Origin: Pseudomonas mosselii
GTDB taxonomy: Bacteria > Pseudomonadota > Gammaproteobacteria > Pseudomonadales > Pseudomonadaceae
Reading direction: 5' to 3'
DNA: 64,000 nt
NCBI RefSeq assembly: GCF_019823065.1
Contig: NZ_CP081966.1
Coordinates: 6,169,501 to 6,233,500, forward strand
Part shown: positions 10,448 through 19,675 of the stretch, in pieces
Layout of the letters: each line of letters opens with the position of its first letter
How positions within the stretch are numbered: the first letter of the stretch is position 1
Position numbers and translations under genes: made by a program
Notes under the pieces: model-generated
The model's input: only the letters and a program-made list of their open reading frames with translations
Told to the model about the DNA's origin: nothing
Databases searched by the model: none

Positions 10448-10575
10448 GGCTGTACATCCTTTGATTCGGAGCGGCGATGTGGGGAACTGCGGATGACGCC
10501 TCGAAAGGCGACGATGGTGCTGCTGTTGTTCTTTTCACTGGCCCATCGTGGGGGGCTGGTTGCCGACCGGCTGCA

Positions 10576-10604
10576 TTGATTCCCGGGGGCCGTTTCACTA
10601 TAAA
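10576..10604 (+). promoter_or_regulatory. Sigma70-type promoter of the LysR regulator
   Basis: TTGATT (10576-10581), a 17-nt spacer, and TATAAA (10599-10604) match the sigma70 consensus well. It lies about 50 nt before the LysR start and divergent from the puuA-like gene. Confidence 0.65.
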
Positions 10605-10655
10605 ATGGCCCCAACGCAACAGACATTGGCATTTCGGCAAGCAGAGCGTGCATCG

Positions 10656-11531
10656 ATGCAATATCAGATCAACCATGCGGACCTCGCCCTGGTCCTGGCG
10701 CTGGAGCGCGGCCGGTCCCTGGCCAAGGCCGCCGAACTGCTCAAGGTCGACGTTTCCACGGTCTTCCGTTCGATCCGCCGGCTGGAATCGGCACTGGGCA
10801 CTGCGCTGTTCGTCAAGAGCCGCAAGGGCTACCTGCCCACCGACACCGCCCAGGCCCTGGCCGAGCAGGCCGAGCGCGCCGAACAGGCGCTGGACGCGGC
10901 GCGCATCGCGCTGACCAGCGGCGAGCAGGTGGTCAGCGGCACCGTGCGCCTGACCTGCACCGAGGCGGTGTTGCACAGCCTGCTGCTGCCGGCGCTGGCC
11001 GAGTTCATGCCCAACTACCCGGCGCTGTCGCTGGAAATGGGCACCTCCAACACCTTTGCCAACCTCAGCCGCCGCGATGCCGACATCGCCCTGCGCCTGA
11101 CCAACACGCCGCCGGAACACCTCGTGGGCCGCTGCCTGGGCTCGACCTCCTACGTGGTCTGCGGCCTGCCGGTGCTACGCGAGCGCCTGCAGGAATCTGC
11201 CGCCAGCGTGCCATGGATCGCCCCCGACGACTCCATGCAGGACCACGCCACGGTGGTCTGGCGCAACCAACATCACCCGGGGCTGATTCCGCGCTACCAG
11301 TGCAGCGGCATGTCGACCATCGCCCAACTGGTGACCACCGGCCTGGGCGTGGCGGCACTGCCCGACTACATGGTCCACGACTTGCCCGGCGTCGAGGCGC
11401 TGAGCGGCCCGCTGCCCGGCTGCGACACCCAGCTGTGGCTGCTGACCCGCCCCGATTGCCGTGCCCTGCGCTCGGTACAGACGCTGTTCGAGGAGCTGAC
11501 CCCGCGCCTGCGCGACGCAATGTTGCGTTAA
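10656..11531 (+). CDS. LysR family transcriptional regulator
   Basis: A 291-aa regulator. The N-terminal winged helix-turn-helix is 'RSLAKAAELLKVDVSTVFRSIRRLESALGTALF' (about residues 17-49), followed by a substrate-binding domain with 'GTVRLTCTEAVLHSLLLPAL'. I chose the ATG at 10656 (MQYQINHADLALVLALE); the frame is open to 10548, but this start fits family alignments and lies downstream of the promoter at 10576-10604. It is divergent from the PuuA/PuuD/permease operon, so it most likely regulates it in response to the amine or an intermediate. Confidence 0.92.
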   Translation: MQYQINHADLALVLALERGRSLAKAAELLKVDVSTVFRSIRRLESALGTALFVKSRKGYLPTDTAQALAEQAERAEQALDAARIALTSGEQVVSGTVRLTCTEAVLHSLLLPALAEFMPNYPALSLEMGTSNTFANLSRRDADIALRLTNTPPEHLVGRCLGSTSYVVCGLPVLRERLQESAASVPWIAPDDSMQDHATVVWRNQHHPGLIPRYQCSGMSTIAQLVTTGLGVAALPDYMVHDLPGVEALSGPLPGCDTQLWLLTRPDCRALRSVQTLFEELTPRLRDAMLR

Positions 11532-11599
11532 CGCGTCAGGGGCGGTTGTTTTCGGGTAACAGGAACCGTTATCGTCCGTCCCAGCTTGGTGTGAACTGC

Positions 11600-11625
11600 T
11601 TCGCGGACAAGCCCGCTCCCACAGG
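11600..11625. repeat. Single REP half-element
   Basis: One copy of the core TTCGCGGACAAGCCCGCTCC-ACAGG without a paired arm, in the 237-nt gap between the LysR gene and rpoZ. The same gap holds an 8-bp stem (11656-11663 with 11677-11684) that lacks an adjacent T-tract, so I do not call a terminator. Confidence 0.6.
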
Positions 11626-11768
11626 GCCCGCGAAAACGACTCAAACAGCACCGGAGGAAGGGCACCCGACAAAACAGCCCTTCCCTATTGGCTGGTGATT
11701 TTTTAAACTATCGAGTCCGCCTGCCCATTCTGGGCGCACGCCTACCGCATTTGCTACTGAGGAAGACC

Positions 11769-12032
11769 ATGGCCCGCGTAACTGTTGAAGACTGCCTGGA
11801 ACACGTGGATAACCGCTTTGAGCTGGTCATGCTCTCGACCAAGCGCGCCCGCCAGCTGGCTACCGGCGGCAAAGAGCCACGCGTTGCGTGGGAAAACGAC
11901 AAGCCGACCGTCGTCGCCCTGCGTGAAATCGCCGAAGGCATCGTCACGCCAGAGTTCATCGCCGCCGAAGAGATCGTCACCGAGGATCCGGTATTCGCCG
12001 CGTTCGAGGACGAGAACAACGAGGCCGTCTGA
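11769..12032 (+). CDS. rpoZ: RNA polymerase omega subunit
   Basis: An 87-aa small subunit that helps assemble and stabilise the beta' subunit of RNA polymerase and takes part in the ppGpp response. The N-terminal '[30 protein letters not shown]' is the conserved omega signature, and the acidic C-terminus is typical. The ATG at 11769 gives the family length; the longer frame from 11688 is not supported. It stands 59 nt before spoT, the conserved rpoZ-spoT arrangement, and is probably co-transcribed with it. Confidence 0.97.
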   Translation: MARVTVEDCLEHVDNRFELVMLSTKRARQLATGGKEPRVAWENDKPTVVALREIAEGIVTPEFIAAEEIVTEDPVFAAFEDENNEAV

Positions 12033-12091
12033 TTGATGCCCAGTCGACACCGTGCGGCGCAAGGCCCTCTTCTTCAGCAAGAGGTGAAACC

Positions 12092-14200
12092 ATGCCGGGT
12101 ATAGAAGCCCTCGCCGAACGGCTGTCGACTTACCTGGGCCCCGAACAGGTCAACCTGGTTCGCCGGGCCTACTTCTACGCCGAGCAGGCCCACGATGGCC
12201 AGCGTCGCCGCAGCGGCGAGCCTTATGTGACCCATCCGCTGGCGGTCGCCAGCATTCTCGCCGACATGCACATGGACCATCAGAGCCTGATGGCGGCCAT
12301 GCTGCACGACGTGATCGAAGACACCGGCATCGCCAAGGAAGCCTTGAGCCAGCAATTCGGCGAGACCGTCGCCGAGCTGGTCGACGGGGTCAGCAAGCTG
12401 ACCCAGATGAACTTCGAGACCAAGGCCGAGGCCCAGGCCGAGAACTTCCAGAAGATGGCCATGGCCATGGCCCGCGACATCCGCGTGATCCTGGTCAAGC
12501 TGGCCGACCGCCTGCACAACATGCGCACCCTGGAGGTGCTGTCCGGCGAAAAACGCCGACGCATCGCCAAGGAAACCCTCGAGATCTACGCCCCCATCGC
12601 CAACCGCCTGGGGATGCACACTGTGCGCGTCGAGTTCGAGGACCTCGGTTTCAAGGCCATGCACCCGATGCGTTCGTCGCTGATCCACCGGGCGGTCAAG
12701 AGCGCGCGGGGCAACCGCAAGGAAATCGTCGCCAAGATCGAGACCTCGCTGGCCAACTGCCTGGCCGCCGATGGCATTCAAGGCGAAGTCAGCGGCCGGC
12801 AGAAACACCTCTATGGCATCTACAAGAAGATGCGCGGCAAGCGTCGCGCCTTCACCGAGATCATGGACGTGTACGCCTTCCGCATCATCGTCGACAAGGT
12901 CGACACCTGCTACCGCGTGCTCGGCGCCGTGCACAACCTGTACAAGCCACTGCCGGGCCGGTTCAAGGACTACATCGCGATCCCCAAGGCCAACGGCTAC
13001 CAGTCGTTGCACACCACGCTGTTCGGCATGCACGGCGTGCCCATCGAGATCCAGATCCGCACCCGCGAAATGGAAGAGATGGCCAACAACGGCATTGCCG
13101 CGCACTGGCTGTACAAGTCCAACGAGGAAGAGCAGCCCAAGGGCAGCCACGCCCGCGCCCGCCAGTGGGTCAAGGGCATCCTCGAGCTGCAGCAGCGCGC
13201 CGGCAACTCGCTGGAGTTCATCGAGAGCGTGAAGATCGACCTGTTCCCGGACGAGGTCTACGTCTTCACCCCCAAAGGCCGGATCATGGAGCTGCCCAAG
13301 GGCTCCACCGCCGTCGACTTCGCCTACGCGGTGCACACCGACGTCGGCAACAGCTGCATCGCCTGCCGCATCAACCGCCGCCTGGCGCCGCTGTCCGAGC
13401 CGCTGCAGAGCGGCTCCACCGTCGAGATCGTCAGCGCCCCAGGCGCCCGGCCGAACCCGGCCTGGCTCAACTTCGTGGTCACCGGCAAGGCACGCACGCA
13501 CATCCGCCACGCCCTCAAGCAACAGCGCCGCTCCGAGTCCATCAGCCTCGGCGAGCGCCTGCTGAACAAGGTGCTGACCGGCTTCGACAGCAGCCTGGAA
13601 AAGATCCCCCAGGAACGCATCCAGTCGATCCTCGCCGAGTACCGCCTGGAACTGCTCGAGGACCTGCTCGAGGACATCGGCCTGGGCAACCGCATGGCCT
13701 ACGTGGTCGCCCGCCGCCTGCTGTCCGCCGAAGGCGAGCAACTGCCGGCGCCGGAAGGCCCGCTGGCGATCCGCGGCACCGAGGGCCTGGTGCTCAGCTA
13801 CGCCAAGTGCTGTACCCCGATCCCGGGCGACCCTATCGTCGGCCACCTGTCGGCCGGCAAGGGCATGGTCGTGCACCTGGAAGACTGCCGCAACATCAGT
13901 GAAGTCCGCCACAACCCTGAGAAGTGCCTGCAGCTCTCCTGGGCCAAGGACATCACCGGCGAGTTCAACGTCGAACTGCGCGTCGAACTGGAACACCAGC
14001 GCGGCCTGATCGCGCTGCTGGCCAGCAGCGTCAACGCCGCCGACGGCAACATCGAGAAAATCAGCATGGACGAACGCGACGGCCGTATCAGCGTGGTCCA
14101 ACTGGTGGTCAGCGTGCACGACCGCGTGCACCTGGCCCGCGTGATCAAGAAGCTGCGCACCTTGACCGGCGTGGTCCGCATCACCCGGATGCGTGCGTAG
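12092..14200 (+). CDS. spoT: Bifunctional (p)ppGpp synthetase/hydrolase SpoT
   Basis: A 702-aa protein controlling the stringent-response alarmone. The order is HD hydrolase domain (about 25-180, with '[12 protein letters not shown]' keeping the HD residues and '[12 protein letters not shown]'), synthetase domain (about 240-350, with '[11 protein letters not shown]'), TGS domain (about 387-450, '[27 protein letters not shown]'), a helical/zinc-finger region ('[15 protein letters not shown]'), and a C-terminal ACT domain from about 625. The length equals E. coli SpoT. Downstream ridA follows by 23 nt. The whole module is intact. Confidence 0.97.
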   Translation: MPGIEALAERLSTYLGPEQVNLVRRAYFYAEQAHDGQRRRSGEPYVTHPLAVASILADMHMDHQSLMAAMLHDVIEDTGIAKEALSQQFGETVAELVDGVSKLTQMNFETKAEAQAENFQKMAMAMARDIRVILVKLADRLHNMRTLEVLSGEKRRRIAKETLEIYAPIANRLGMHTVRVEFEDLGFKAMHPMRSSLIHRAVKSARGNRKEIVAKIETSLANCLAADGIQGEVSGRQKHLYGIYKKMRGKRRAFTEIMDVYAFRIIVDKVDTCYRVLGAVHNLYKPLPGRFKDYIAIPKANGYQSLHTTLFGMHGVPIEIQIRTREMEEMANNGIAAHWLYKSNEEEQPKGSHARARQWVKGILELQQRAGNSLEFIESVKIDLFPDEVYVFTPKGRIMELPKGSTAVDFAYAVHTDVGNSCIACRINRRLAPLSEPLQSGSTVEIVSAPGARPNPAWLNFVVTGKARTHIRHALKQQRRSESISLGERLLNKVLTGFDSSLEKIPQERIQSILAEYRLELLEDLLEDIGLGNRMAYVVARRLLSAEGEQLPAPEGPLAIRGTEGLVLSYAKCCTPIPGDPIVGHLSAGKGMVVHLEDCRNISEVRHNPEKCLQLSWAKDITGEFNVELRVELEHQRGLIALLASSVNAADGNIEKISMDERDGRISVVQLVVSVHDRVHLARVIKKLRTLTGVVRITRMRA

Positions 14201-14223
14201 TCCGCCAACCGCAAGGAGTCATC

Positions 14224-14604
14224 ATGAGCAAGACCGTCATCACCAGCGACAAGGCCCCTGCCGCCATCGGCACCTACTCGCAAGCGATCAAGGCTGGCAA
14301 CACCGTGTACATGTCGGGCCAGATCCCGCTCGATCCGAAGACCATGGAACTGGTCGAAGGCTTCGAAGCCCAGACCGTCCAGGTGTTCGAGAACCTGAAG
14401 TCGGTGGCCGAAGCCGCTGGCGGTTCGTTCAAGGACATCGTCAAGCTGAACATCTTCCTCACCGACCTGAGCCACTTCGCCAAGGTCAACGAAATCATGG
14501 GCCGTTACTTCGAACAGCCTTACCCGGCCCGCGCCGCCATCGGCGTCGCCGCGCTGCCGAAGGGTGCCCAGGTCGAGATGGACGCCATCCTGGTCCTCGA
14601 GTGA
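14224..14604 (+). CDS. ridA: RidA family reactive intermediate deaminase
   Basis: A 126-aa YjgF/YER057c/UK114 family protein that hydrolyses reactive enamine/imine intermediates (such as 2-aminoacrylate) released by PLP enzymes. It carries the family motifs '[26 protein letters not shown]' and '[22 protein letters not shown]'; the Arg of 'PARAA' is the catalytic arginine. Good Shine-Dalgarno AAGGAG sits at about 14212-14217. It follows spoT directly, a conserved placement in gamma-proteobacteria, and is probably on the same transcript. Confidence 0.95.
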   Translation: MSKTVITSDKAPAAIGTYSQAIKAGNTVYMSGQIPLDPKTMELVEGFEAQTVQVFENLKSVAEAAGGSFKDIVKLNIFLTDLSHFAKVNEIMGRYFEQPYPARAAIGVAALPKGAQVEMDAILVLE

Positions 14605-14663
14605 TGCTCCCGGTGACGGGCATCCAGCCCGTCACCACCCTCTCCTGCCCCAAGGTTTCCCCC

Positions 14664-15389
14664 ATGCGCCACGCATTGCCTATCGCGCTGGCAGCCCTGC
14701 TCCTGGGCGGCTGCGCCAGCCATAAACCCGAAGACTTCAACGGCACCTGGATCAACCAGGCCGCCATCGACGCCGCCCGCAAAGGCACCAGCCTGCGCCA
14801 GGCTCTCGACGCCCAGGGCCCGGTGTTCGAGTGGAAGATCGACGTCAAGAACCAGCAGGCCAGCTTCAGCAATGGCTTCGAGGCTGCCGACGGGCGCCTG
14901 AGCGCCAACGAGAAAGACTGGCAGGTCAGCTTCGAAGGTGGCCTGGTCGAACAGCTCAAGCTCGACGGCGACGAGTTGCTGGCGATCGACCCGTCCGGTC
15001 ACCAGCAAACCTTCGTGCGCAGCGAAGGCCCACAGAACACGCCGCTGGGTGGCAGCTTCGAGAAGGCGCTGTACCAGCAATACCTGGGCGGCGACTGGAA
15101 GATCGTCGAAGGCCAGGGCAAGGGCGCAGTGGTGCGCTTCAGCGACACCGGCAACGTTACCGGCCTGCCTGGCCCTGACCGCTTCGCCCTGTGCCTGGCG
15201 GGCGACTGCGCGACCATGGGCGATGGCAACGACAGCCTATGGCTGGAGCGCGACCAGCGTGGCGCGCCATGGATCTTCAAGCGCGACGGCGACACCCTGG
15301 AAATCTTCCAGGCGGTAAACCGCGCCCAACCGGATGAAATGCCGCAACTGGCCGCCGGTGCGCGGCAGTGGGTGCTGGAAAAGGATTAG
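14664..15389 (+). CDS. Hypothetical lipoprotein
   Basis: A 241-aa predicted lipoprotein; signal peptide 1-16 ends at lipobox LGGC (Cys17). After it come 'EDFNGTWINQAAIDAARKG' and a repeated beta-rich pattern ('GTWI...', 'GDWKIVEGQGKGAVVRFSDTG', 'PDRFALCLAGDC') that looks like two lipocalin- or META-like sheets. Two cysteines in 'CLAGDC' could form a disulfide. I do not recognise a named family with certainty. It lies 59 nt after ridA and ends just before a perfect REP palindrome. Confidence 0.85.
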   Translation: MRHALPIALAALLLGGCASHKPEDFNGTWINQAAIDAARKGTSLRQALDAQGPVFEWKIDVKNQQASFSNGFEAADGRLSANEKDWQVSFEGGLVEQLKLDGDELLAIDPSGHQQTFVRSEGPQNTPLGGSFEKALYQQYLGGDWKIVEGQGKGAVVRFSDTGNVTGLPGPDRFALCLAGDCATMGDGNDSLWLERDQRGAPWIFKRDGDTLEIFQAVNRAQPDEMPQLAAGARQWVLEKD

Positions 15390-15394
15390 CCAAC

Positions 15395-15449
15395 ATCGCG
15401 GGGCAAGCCCGCTCCCACGATATGCGTGGGAGCGGGCTTGCCCCGCGAT
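15395..15449. repeat. Perfect REP palindrome
   Basis: Two exactly complementary 25-nt arms (15395-15419 and 15425-15449) around the 5-nt loop ATATG. Core ATCGCGGGGCAAGCCCGCTC. It lies between the convergent lipoprotein and epimerase genes and could act as an mRNA-stabilising or terminating hairpin for both. Confidence 0.88.
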
Positions 15450-15462
15450 AGGGCCGGTAGTC

Positions 15463-16320
15463 TCAACCACGCCCTTGCAGAATGGCGGCATACCCCTCTT
15501 TGTAACTCGGATACATCGGCACCCACCCCAACGCCCGCGCCCGCGCATTGCTGCAGCGCTTGCTGCCGGTGCGCCGCACCCGCTGCTCATCCGACCACTG
15601 GGTAACGCCCAGGTATTCACGCAGCCAGGCCACCACCTCGGCCAGCGGCGCCGGATCGTCATCCACGCCGATATAGCAGTCATCCAGCGCAACACCCCGG
15701 GCATCGGCCCGCAGCAGGTGCGCCATCAGGCCGGCGGCATCCTCGGCATGAATGCGATTGCCGTACAACGGTGGCTCCTCGGCCACGCGATAACCCTGGC
15801 GCACCTGACTCAGCAACCACTCGCGCCCCGGACCATAGATGCCGGTCAGGCGCACGATCGTCGCGGGAATGCCGCTGTCCAGCGCCAGCCGCTCAGCCTC
15901 GAGCATCACCTTGCCGGAATAGCCCTCGGGCTGCGTGGCTGCCGCTTCGGCAATCCATTCACCGTCCTGCTGCGCATACACGCTGCTGCTGGACACGAAC
16001 ACCAGGCGTCGTGGCCGCTGCCCTTTCGCCGCCAGCCATCCCAGCACATGGCGCAAACCTTCTACATAGGCCGCCTGGTAGCCGGCTTCATCGTGCTGGC
16101 TGGCCGCCACGCAATACACCAGGTAATCAGGTCCCTGCTCGGGCCAGGCGCTCGGTATCTGCGGCTCGGCCAGATCGGCGGCGATCGGCCGAACCCCTTC
16201 GGGCAACTGATCGACCGAACGGCGCAAGCCGCTGACCTGCCAGCCTTGAGCAAGCAGTTGGCGGGCCAGGCGGCTGCCCACATCACCGCAACCCACGATC
16301 AAAGCTGAAACGTCTGACAT
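15463..16320 (-). CDS. NAD-dependent epimerase/dehydratase family (SDR) protein
   Basis: A 285-aa extended/atypical short-chain dehydrogenase fold. The nucleotide-binding motif near the N-terminus is 'ALIVGCGDVGSRLARQLLAQG' (G-x-G-x-x-G), and 'LVFVSSSSVYAQQDGEWIAE' carries the Ser/Tyr region, although the catalytic YxxxK is reduced to 'GYSGKVMLE'. The start at 16320 has GGAGG seven nt upstream. It resembles YeeZ-like NAD(P)-binding proteins. Substrate unknown. It is divergent from the exbB operon. Confidence 0.88.
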   Translation of the reverse strand: MSDVSALIVGCGDVGSRLARQLLAQGWQVSGLRRSVDQLPEGVRPIAADLAEPQIPSAWPEQGPDYLVYCVAASQHDEAGYQAAYVEGLRHVLGWLAAKGQRPRRLVFVSSSSVYAQQDGEWIAEAAATQPEGYSGKVMLEAERLALDSGIPATIVRLTGIYGPGREWLLSQVRQGYRVAEEPPLYGNRIHAEDAAGLMAHLLRADARGVALDDCYIGVDDDPAPLAEVVAWLREYLGVTQWSDEQRVRRTGSKRCSNARARALGWVPMYPSYKEGYAAILQGRG

Positions 16321-16379
16321 ACCAAACCTCCGAATGCGAAAGGCACAGGCTATCGGGTTAGCGCGATAAACGGCTATAC

Positions 16380-16440
16380 CAAGGTCAAAAAAAGCAACAG
16401 TATTACTTTTGTTAACAAGAATTACTTGCAATAATGGCGA
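16380..16440 (+). promoter_or_regulatory. AT-rich promoter region of exbB-exbD-tonB, possible Fur control
   Basis: This stretch is markedly AT-rich against its surroundings. It holds TTGTTA (16409-16414) and AATAAT (16430-16435), plus an imperfect AACAAG-AATTA-CTTG dyad. TonB systems are normally repressed by Fur with iron, but a 19-mer here matches the Fur consensus at only about 6 positions in my best alignment. Iron control is therefore inferred from function, not shown. Confidence 0.35.
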
Positions 16441-16512
16441 CCCTGTCTGTTCTCGGCCTGCTTCGAGGCCTTGAAGAACTCAACCCATCTCTCTTCATCA
16501 GGTCCGGCCAGC

Positions 16513-17487
16513 ATGACACGTACTCAACCTTCCGCTTCGCCAACCCCGTCGCGCGCCTGGCGCGCCATTGCCGCGCTGATGTTCAGCCTGGTACTGGCCC
16601 CGGCAGCCATGGCCGAAGAGCCTGTCGCCGCCACCCCGCCACCCGCCGCTGCCGCCGCCCCGGCCACGCCTGCCGCAGAAGGCCAGGCCCCGGCTGCCGC
16701 ACCAGCCGACGCGACTGCGCCGGTGGAAGGCCAGGCCCCGGCCAACGAGAACGTGCAGGCGATGGTCGAAGACACCTCGCTGGGCATGGCCCACGACCTG
16801 TCCCCATGGGGCATGTACAAGAACGCCGACGTGGTGGTGAAGGCCGTGATGATCGGCCTGGCCATCGCCTCGATCATCACCTGGACCATCTGGATCGCCA
16901 AGGGCTTCGAGCTGATGGGCGCCAAGCGCCGCCTGCGTGGCGAGATCGCCGCCCTGAAGCGCTCGGTGAGCCTGAAAGAGGCCAGCGAGGTGTCGAACAA
17001 GGAAGGCACCCTGGCCCACATCCTGGTGCATGACGCCCTCGAAGAAATGCGCCTGTCGGCCAATGCCCGCGAGAAGGAAGGCATCAAGGAACGCGTCAGC
17101 TTCCGCCTGGAGCGCCTGGTAGCCGCCAGTGGCCGGACCATGAGCAGCGGCACCGGCGTACTGGCTACCATCGGTTCCACCGCACCGTTCGTCGGTCTGT
17201 TCGGCACCGTTTGGGGCATCATGAACAGCTTCATCGGCATCGCCAAGACCCAGACCACCAACCTCGCCGTGGTCGCCCCAGGTATCGCCGAAGCCCTGCT
17301 GGCCACCGCCCTGGGCCTGGTCGCCGCGATTCCGGCCGTGGTCATCTACAACGTCTTCGCCCGCTCCATCGCCGGCTACAAGGCACAGGTGTCCGACGCC
17401 TCCGCCCAGGTCCTGCTGCTGGTCAGCCGCGACCTGGACCACCAGGGCAGCGAGCGCGCCGCCCCGCACATGGTGAAAGTGGGGTAA
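16513..17487 (+). CDS. exbB: TonB-system energiser ExbB
   Basis: A 324-aa inner-membrane proton-channel subunit that, with ExbD and TonB, powers outer-membrane receptors. An N-terminal signal-like helix is followed by an Ala/Pro/Glu-rich periplasmic extension (about residues 35-85), longer than in E. coli ExbB (244 aa) and usual for P. putida. The MotA/TolQ/ExbB domain includes 'GTGVLATIGSTAPFVGLFGTVWGIMNSFIGI'. I chose the ATG at 16513; the TTG at 16471 in the same frame is less likely. First gene of the exbB-exbD-tonB operon. Confidence 0.95.
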   Translation: MTRTQPSASPTPSRAWRAIAALMFSLVLAPAAMAEEPVAATPPPAAAAAPATPAAEGQAPAAAPADATAPVEGQAPANENVQAMVEDTSLGMAHDLSPWGMYKNADVVVKAVMIGLAIASIITWTIWIAKGFELMGAKRRLRGEIAALKRSVSLKEASEVSNKEGTLAHILVHDALEEMRLSANAREKEGIKERVSFRLERLVAASGRTMSSGTGVLATIGSTAPFVGLFGTVWGIMNSFIGIAKTQTTNLAVVAPGIAEALLATALGLVAAIPAVVIYNVFARSIAGYKAQVSDASAQVLLLVSRDLDHQGSERAAPHMVKVG

Positions 17488-17490
17488 GCC

Positions 17491-17919
17491 ATGGGCCTGC
17501 ATCTCAACGAAGGTGGCGACGACCTCGCCGAGAACCACGAAATCAACGTCACGCCGTTCATCGACGTAATGCTGGTGCTGCTGATCATCTTCATGGTCGC
17601 GGCCCCCCTGGCCACGGTCGACATCAAGGTCGACCTGCCCGCCTCGACCGCGAAGCCCGCGCCGAGGCCCGAGAAGCCGGTGTTCGTCAGCGTCAAGGCC
17701 GACAAGAAGCTCTACCTCGGCGACGACGAGGTGGCCCAGCGCGACCAGCTTGGCGCCATGCTCGACGCCAAGACCAAGGGCGACAAGGAAACCACCATCT
17801 TCTTCCAGGCTGACAAGGGCGTCGATTACGGCGACCTGATGGAAGTGATGAACACCATGCGTGCCGCCGGCTACCTCAAGGTCGGCCTGGTCGGACTCGA
17901 GACGGCAGCCAAGAAATGA
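17491..17919 (+). CDS. exbD: TonB-system protein ExbD
   Basis: A 142-aa single-pass inner-membrane protein. The transmembrane helix 'INVTPFIDVMLVLLIIFMVAAPL' (about residues 19-41) contains the essential proton-path aspartate in 'FIDVM'. The C-terminal periplasmic domain is typical of ExbD/TolR. It starts 3 nt after the exbB stop and overlaps tonB by 4 nt (ATGA at 17916), which indicates translational coupling. Confidence 0.97.
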   Translation: MGLHLNEGGDDLAENHEINVTPFIDVMLVLLIIFMVAAPLATVDIKVDLPASTAKPAPRPEKPVFVSVKADKKLYLGDDEVAQRDQLGAMLDAKTKGDKETTIFFQADKGVDYGDLMEVMNTMRAAGYLKVGLVGLETAAKK

Positions 17920-18650
17920 CGAAAACGCGCTCAAACATGGCGCGCTACGGTGGCAGCCTGGCGATCGTGCTGGGCGTGCACGCGGTCGCCGTGCTGCTGA
18001 CGCTCAACTGGTCGGTGCCCCAGGCCCTCGAGTTGCCGCCGGCAGCGATGATGGTCGAGCTGGCACCGCTGCCCGAGCCCGCGCCGCCGCCGCCACCCAA
18101 GGCCGCCCCGAAGCCGCCGACGCCGGTCGAGGAACCGCCGCTGCCGAAGCTGGCAGAGGCGCCGAAGCCGAAGATCGCCATCCCCAAGCCGCCCAAGCCC
18201 AAGGCCAAGCCACAGCCGCCCAAGCCCGAGAAGAAGCTTGAGCCGCCGAAGGACGAGCCGCCAGCCAAGGACGACGTCGCGGACACGCCGCCGAGCAACA
18301 CGCCACCGCAGAAGTCGGCGGCGCCGCAGCCGAGCATCGCGTCCAACAGCAATGCCCTGCCGAGCTGGCAGAGCGATCTGCTGCGCCACCTGGCCAAGTA
18401 CAAGAAGTACCCCGAGGACGCTCGCCGTCGCGGACTGCAGGGCATAAACCGCCTGCGCTTCGTCGTCGACGCCGAAGGCAAGGTGGTCTCGTACGCGCTG
18501 GCCGGCGGTTCCGGCAGTGCGGCGCTTGACCGGGCCACGCTGGAGATGATCCGCCGTGCCGGCACGGTGCCAAAGCCTCCGGCGGAGTTGCTGAACAATG
18601 GCACGATCGAAGTCGTTGCGCCGTTCGTCTATTCGCTGGACCGACGCTGA
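17916..18650 (+). CDS. tonB: Energy transducer TonB
   Basis: A 244-aa protein linking the ExbB/ExbD motor to TonB-dependent receptors. It has one N-terminal transmembrane anchor (about 13-30, 'LAIVLGVHAVAVLLTLNW'), then a long periplasmic spacer very rich in Pro, Lys, Glu and Ala (about 50-135), and a C-terminal TonB domain ('WQSDLLRHLAKYKKYPEDARRRGLQG' and 'VVSYALAGGSGSAALDRATLEMIRRA'). Last gene of the operon. The spacer composition is normal for the family. Confidence 0.96.
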   Translation: MTKTRSNMARYGGSLAIVLGVHAVAVLLTLNWSVPQALELPPAAMMVELAPLPEPAPPPPPKAAPKPPTPVEEPPLPKLAEAPKPKIAIPKPPKPKAKPQPPKPEKKLEPPKDEPPAKDDVADTPPSNTPPQKSAAPQPSIASNSNALPSWQSDLLRHLAKYKKYPEDARRRGLQGINRLRFVVDAEGKVVSYALAGGSGSAALDRATLEMIRRAGTVPKPPAELLNNGTIEVVAPFVYSLDRR

Positions 18651-18744
18651 CGTTTTTGTTTCTGTCACAAAACGGCAAGTCTGATAACGTGCGTCTATCG
18701 ATTGCAGCCGCTATGCTGGGGCCGCAACTTCATGGACGCACGTT

Positions 18745-19671
18745 ATGACCCTCACCGAACTTCGCTACATCGTCACCCTCGCGCAAGAGCAGCACTTCGG
18801 CCACGCGGCCGAGCGTTGCCACGTCAGCCAACCGACCCTGTCGGTGGGCGTGAAGAAGCTCGAGGACGAACTCGGCGTGCTGATCTTCGAGCGCAGCAAG
18901 AGCGCGGTGCGCCTCACGCCGGTCGGCGAGAGCATCGTCGCCCAGGCGCAGAAGGTGCTGGAGCAGGCCCAGGGCATCCGCGAGCTGGCCCAGGCCGGCA
19001 AGAACCAGCTGACCGCGCCGCTCAAGGTCGGCGCCATCTACACCGTCGGCCCCTATCTGTTCCCGCACCTGATCCCGCAGTTGCACCGCGTGGCGCCGCA
19101 GATGCCGTTGTACATCGAAGAGAACTTCACCCACGTGCTGCGTGAAAAGCTGCGCAACGGCGAACTGGACGCGGTGATCATCGCCCTGCCTTTCAACGAG
19201 GCCGACGTGCTGACCTTGCCGCTGTACGACGAGCCGTTCTGCGCCTTGATGCCGGCCGACCACCCGTGGACCGCCAAGGACACCATCGACACCGCCATGC
19301 TCAACGACAAGAGCCTGCTGCTGCTCGGCGAGGGCCACTGCTTCCGCGACCAGGTGCTCGAGGCCTGCCCGACGCTGAACAAGGGCGGCGAGGGCTCCAA
19401 GCACACCACGGTCGAGTCCAGCTCGCTGGAAACCATCCGCCACATGGTCGCATCGGGCCTGGGCGTGTCGATCCTGCCGCTGTCGGCGGTGCACAGCCAT
19501 CATTACGCGCCGGGCGTCATCGAAGTCCGCCCGCTGACCGCGCCCGCACCGTTCCGCACCGTGGCCATCGCCTGGCGCGCCAGCTTCCCGCGGCCGAAGG
19601 CCATCGAGATCCTCGCCGACTCGATCCGCCTCTGCTCGGTGGCCAAGCCGCCGGTGGAACAACCGGCCTGA
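18745..19671 (+). CDS. oxyR: Hydrogen peroxide-sensing regulator OxyR
   Basis: A 308-aa LysR-type regulator of the peroxide response. The N-terminal helix-turn-helix is 'HFGHAAERCHVSQPTLSVGVKKLEDELGVLIFERSK'. The redox-active cysteines of 'GEGHCFRDQVLEACP' fall at residues 199 and 208, exactly as in E. coli OxyR, so disulfide sensing is expected. recG starts 4 nt after the stop; oxyR-recG coupling is conserved in Pseudomonas. Upstream is a 94-nt gap after tonB with no clear terminator. Confidence 0.97.
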   Translation: MTLTELRYIVTLAQEQHFGHAAERCHVSQPTLSVGVKKLEDELGVLIFERSKSAVRLTPVGESIVAQAQKVLEQAQGIRELAQAGKNQLTAPLKVGAIYTVGPYLFPHLIPQLHRVAPQMPLYIEENFTHVLREKLRNGELDAVIIALPFNEADVLTLPLYDEPFCALMPADHPWTAKDTIDTAMLNDKSLLLLGEGHCFRDQVLEACPTLNKGGEGSKHTTVESSSLETIRHMVASGLGVSILPLSAVHSHHYAPGVIEVRPLTAPAPFRTVAIAWRASFPRPKAIEILADSIRLCSVAKPPVEQPA

Positions 19672-19675
19672 ACCC

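Noticed and set aside
12074..14131. 685-aa minus-strand open frame
   Set aside because: Antisense shadow of spoT, rich in Val, Gln and His, with no domain.
16380..16440. Confident Fur box before exbB
   Set aside because: The best 19-mer alignment matches the consensus at only about a third of positions, so I kept it only as a possible regulatory region.
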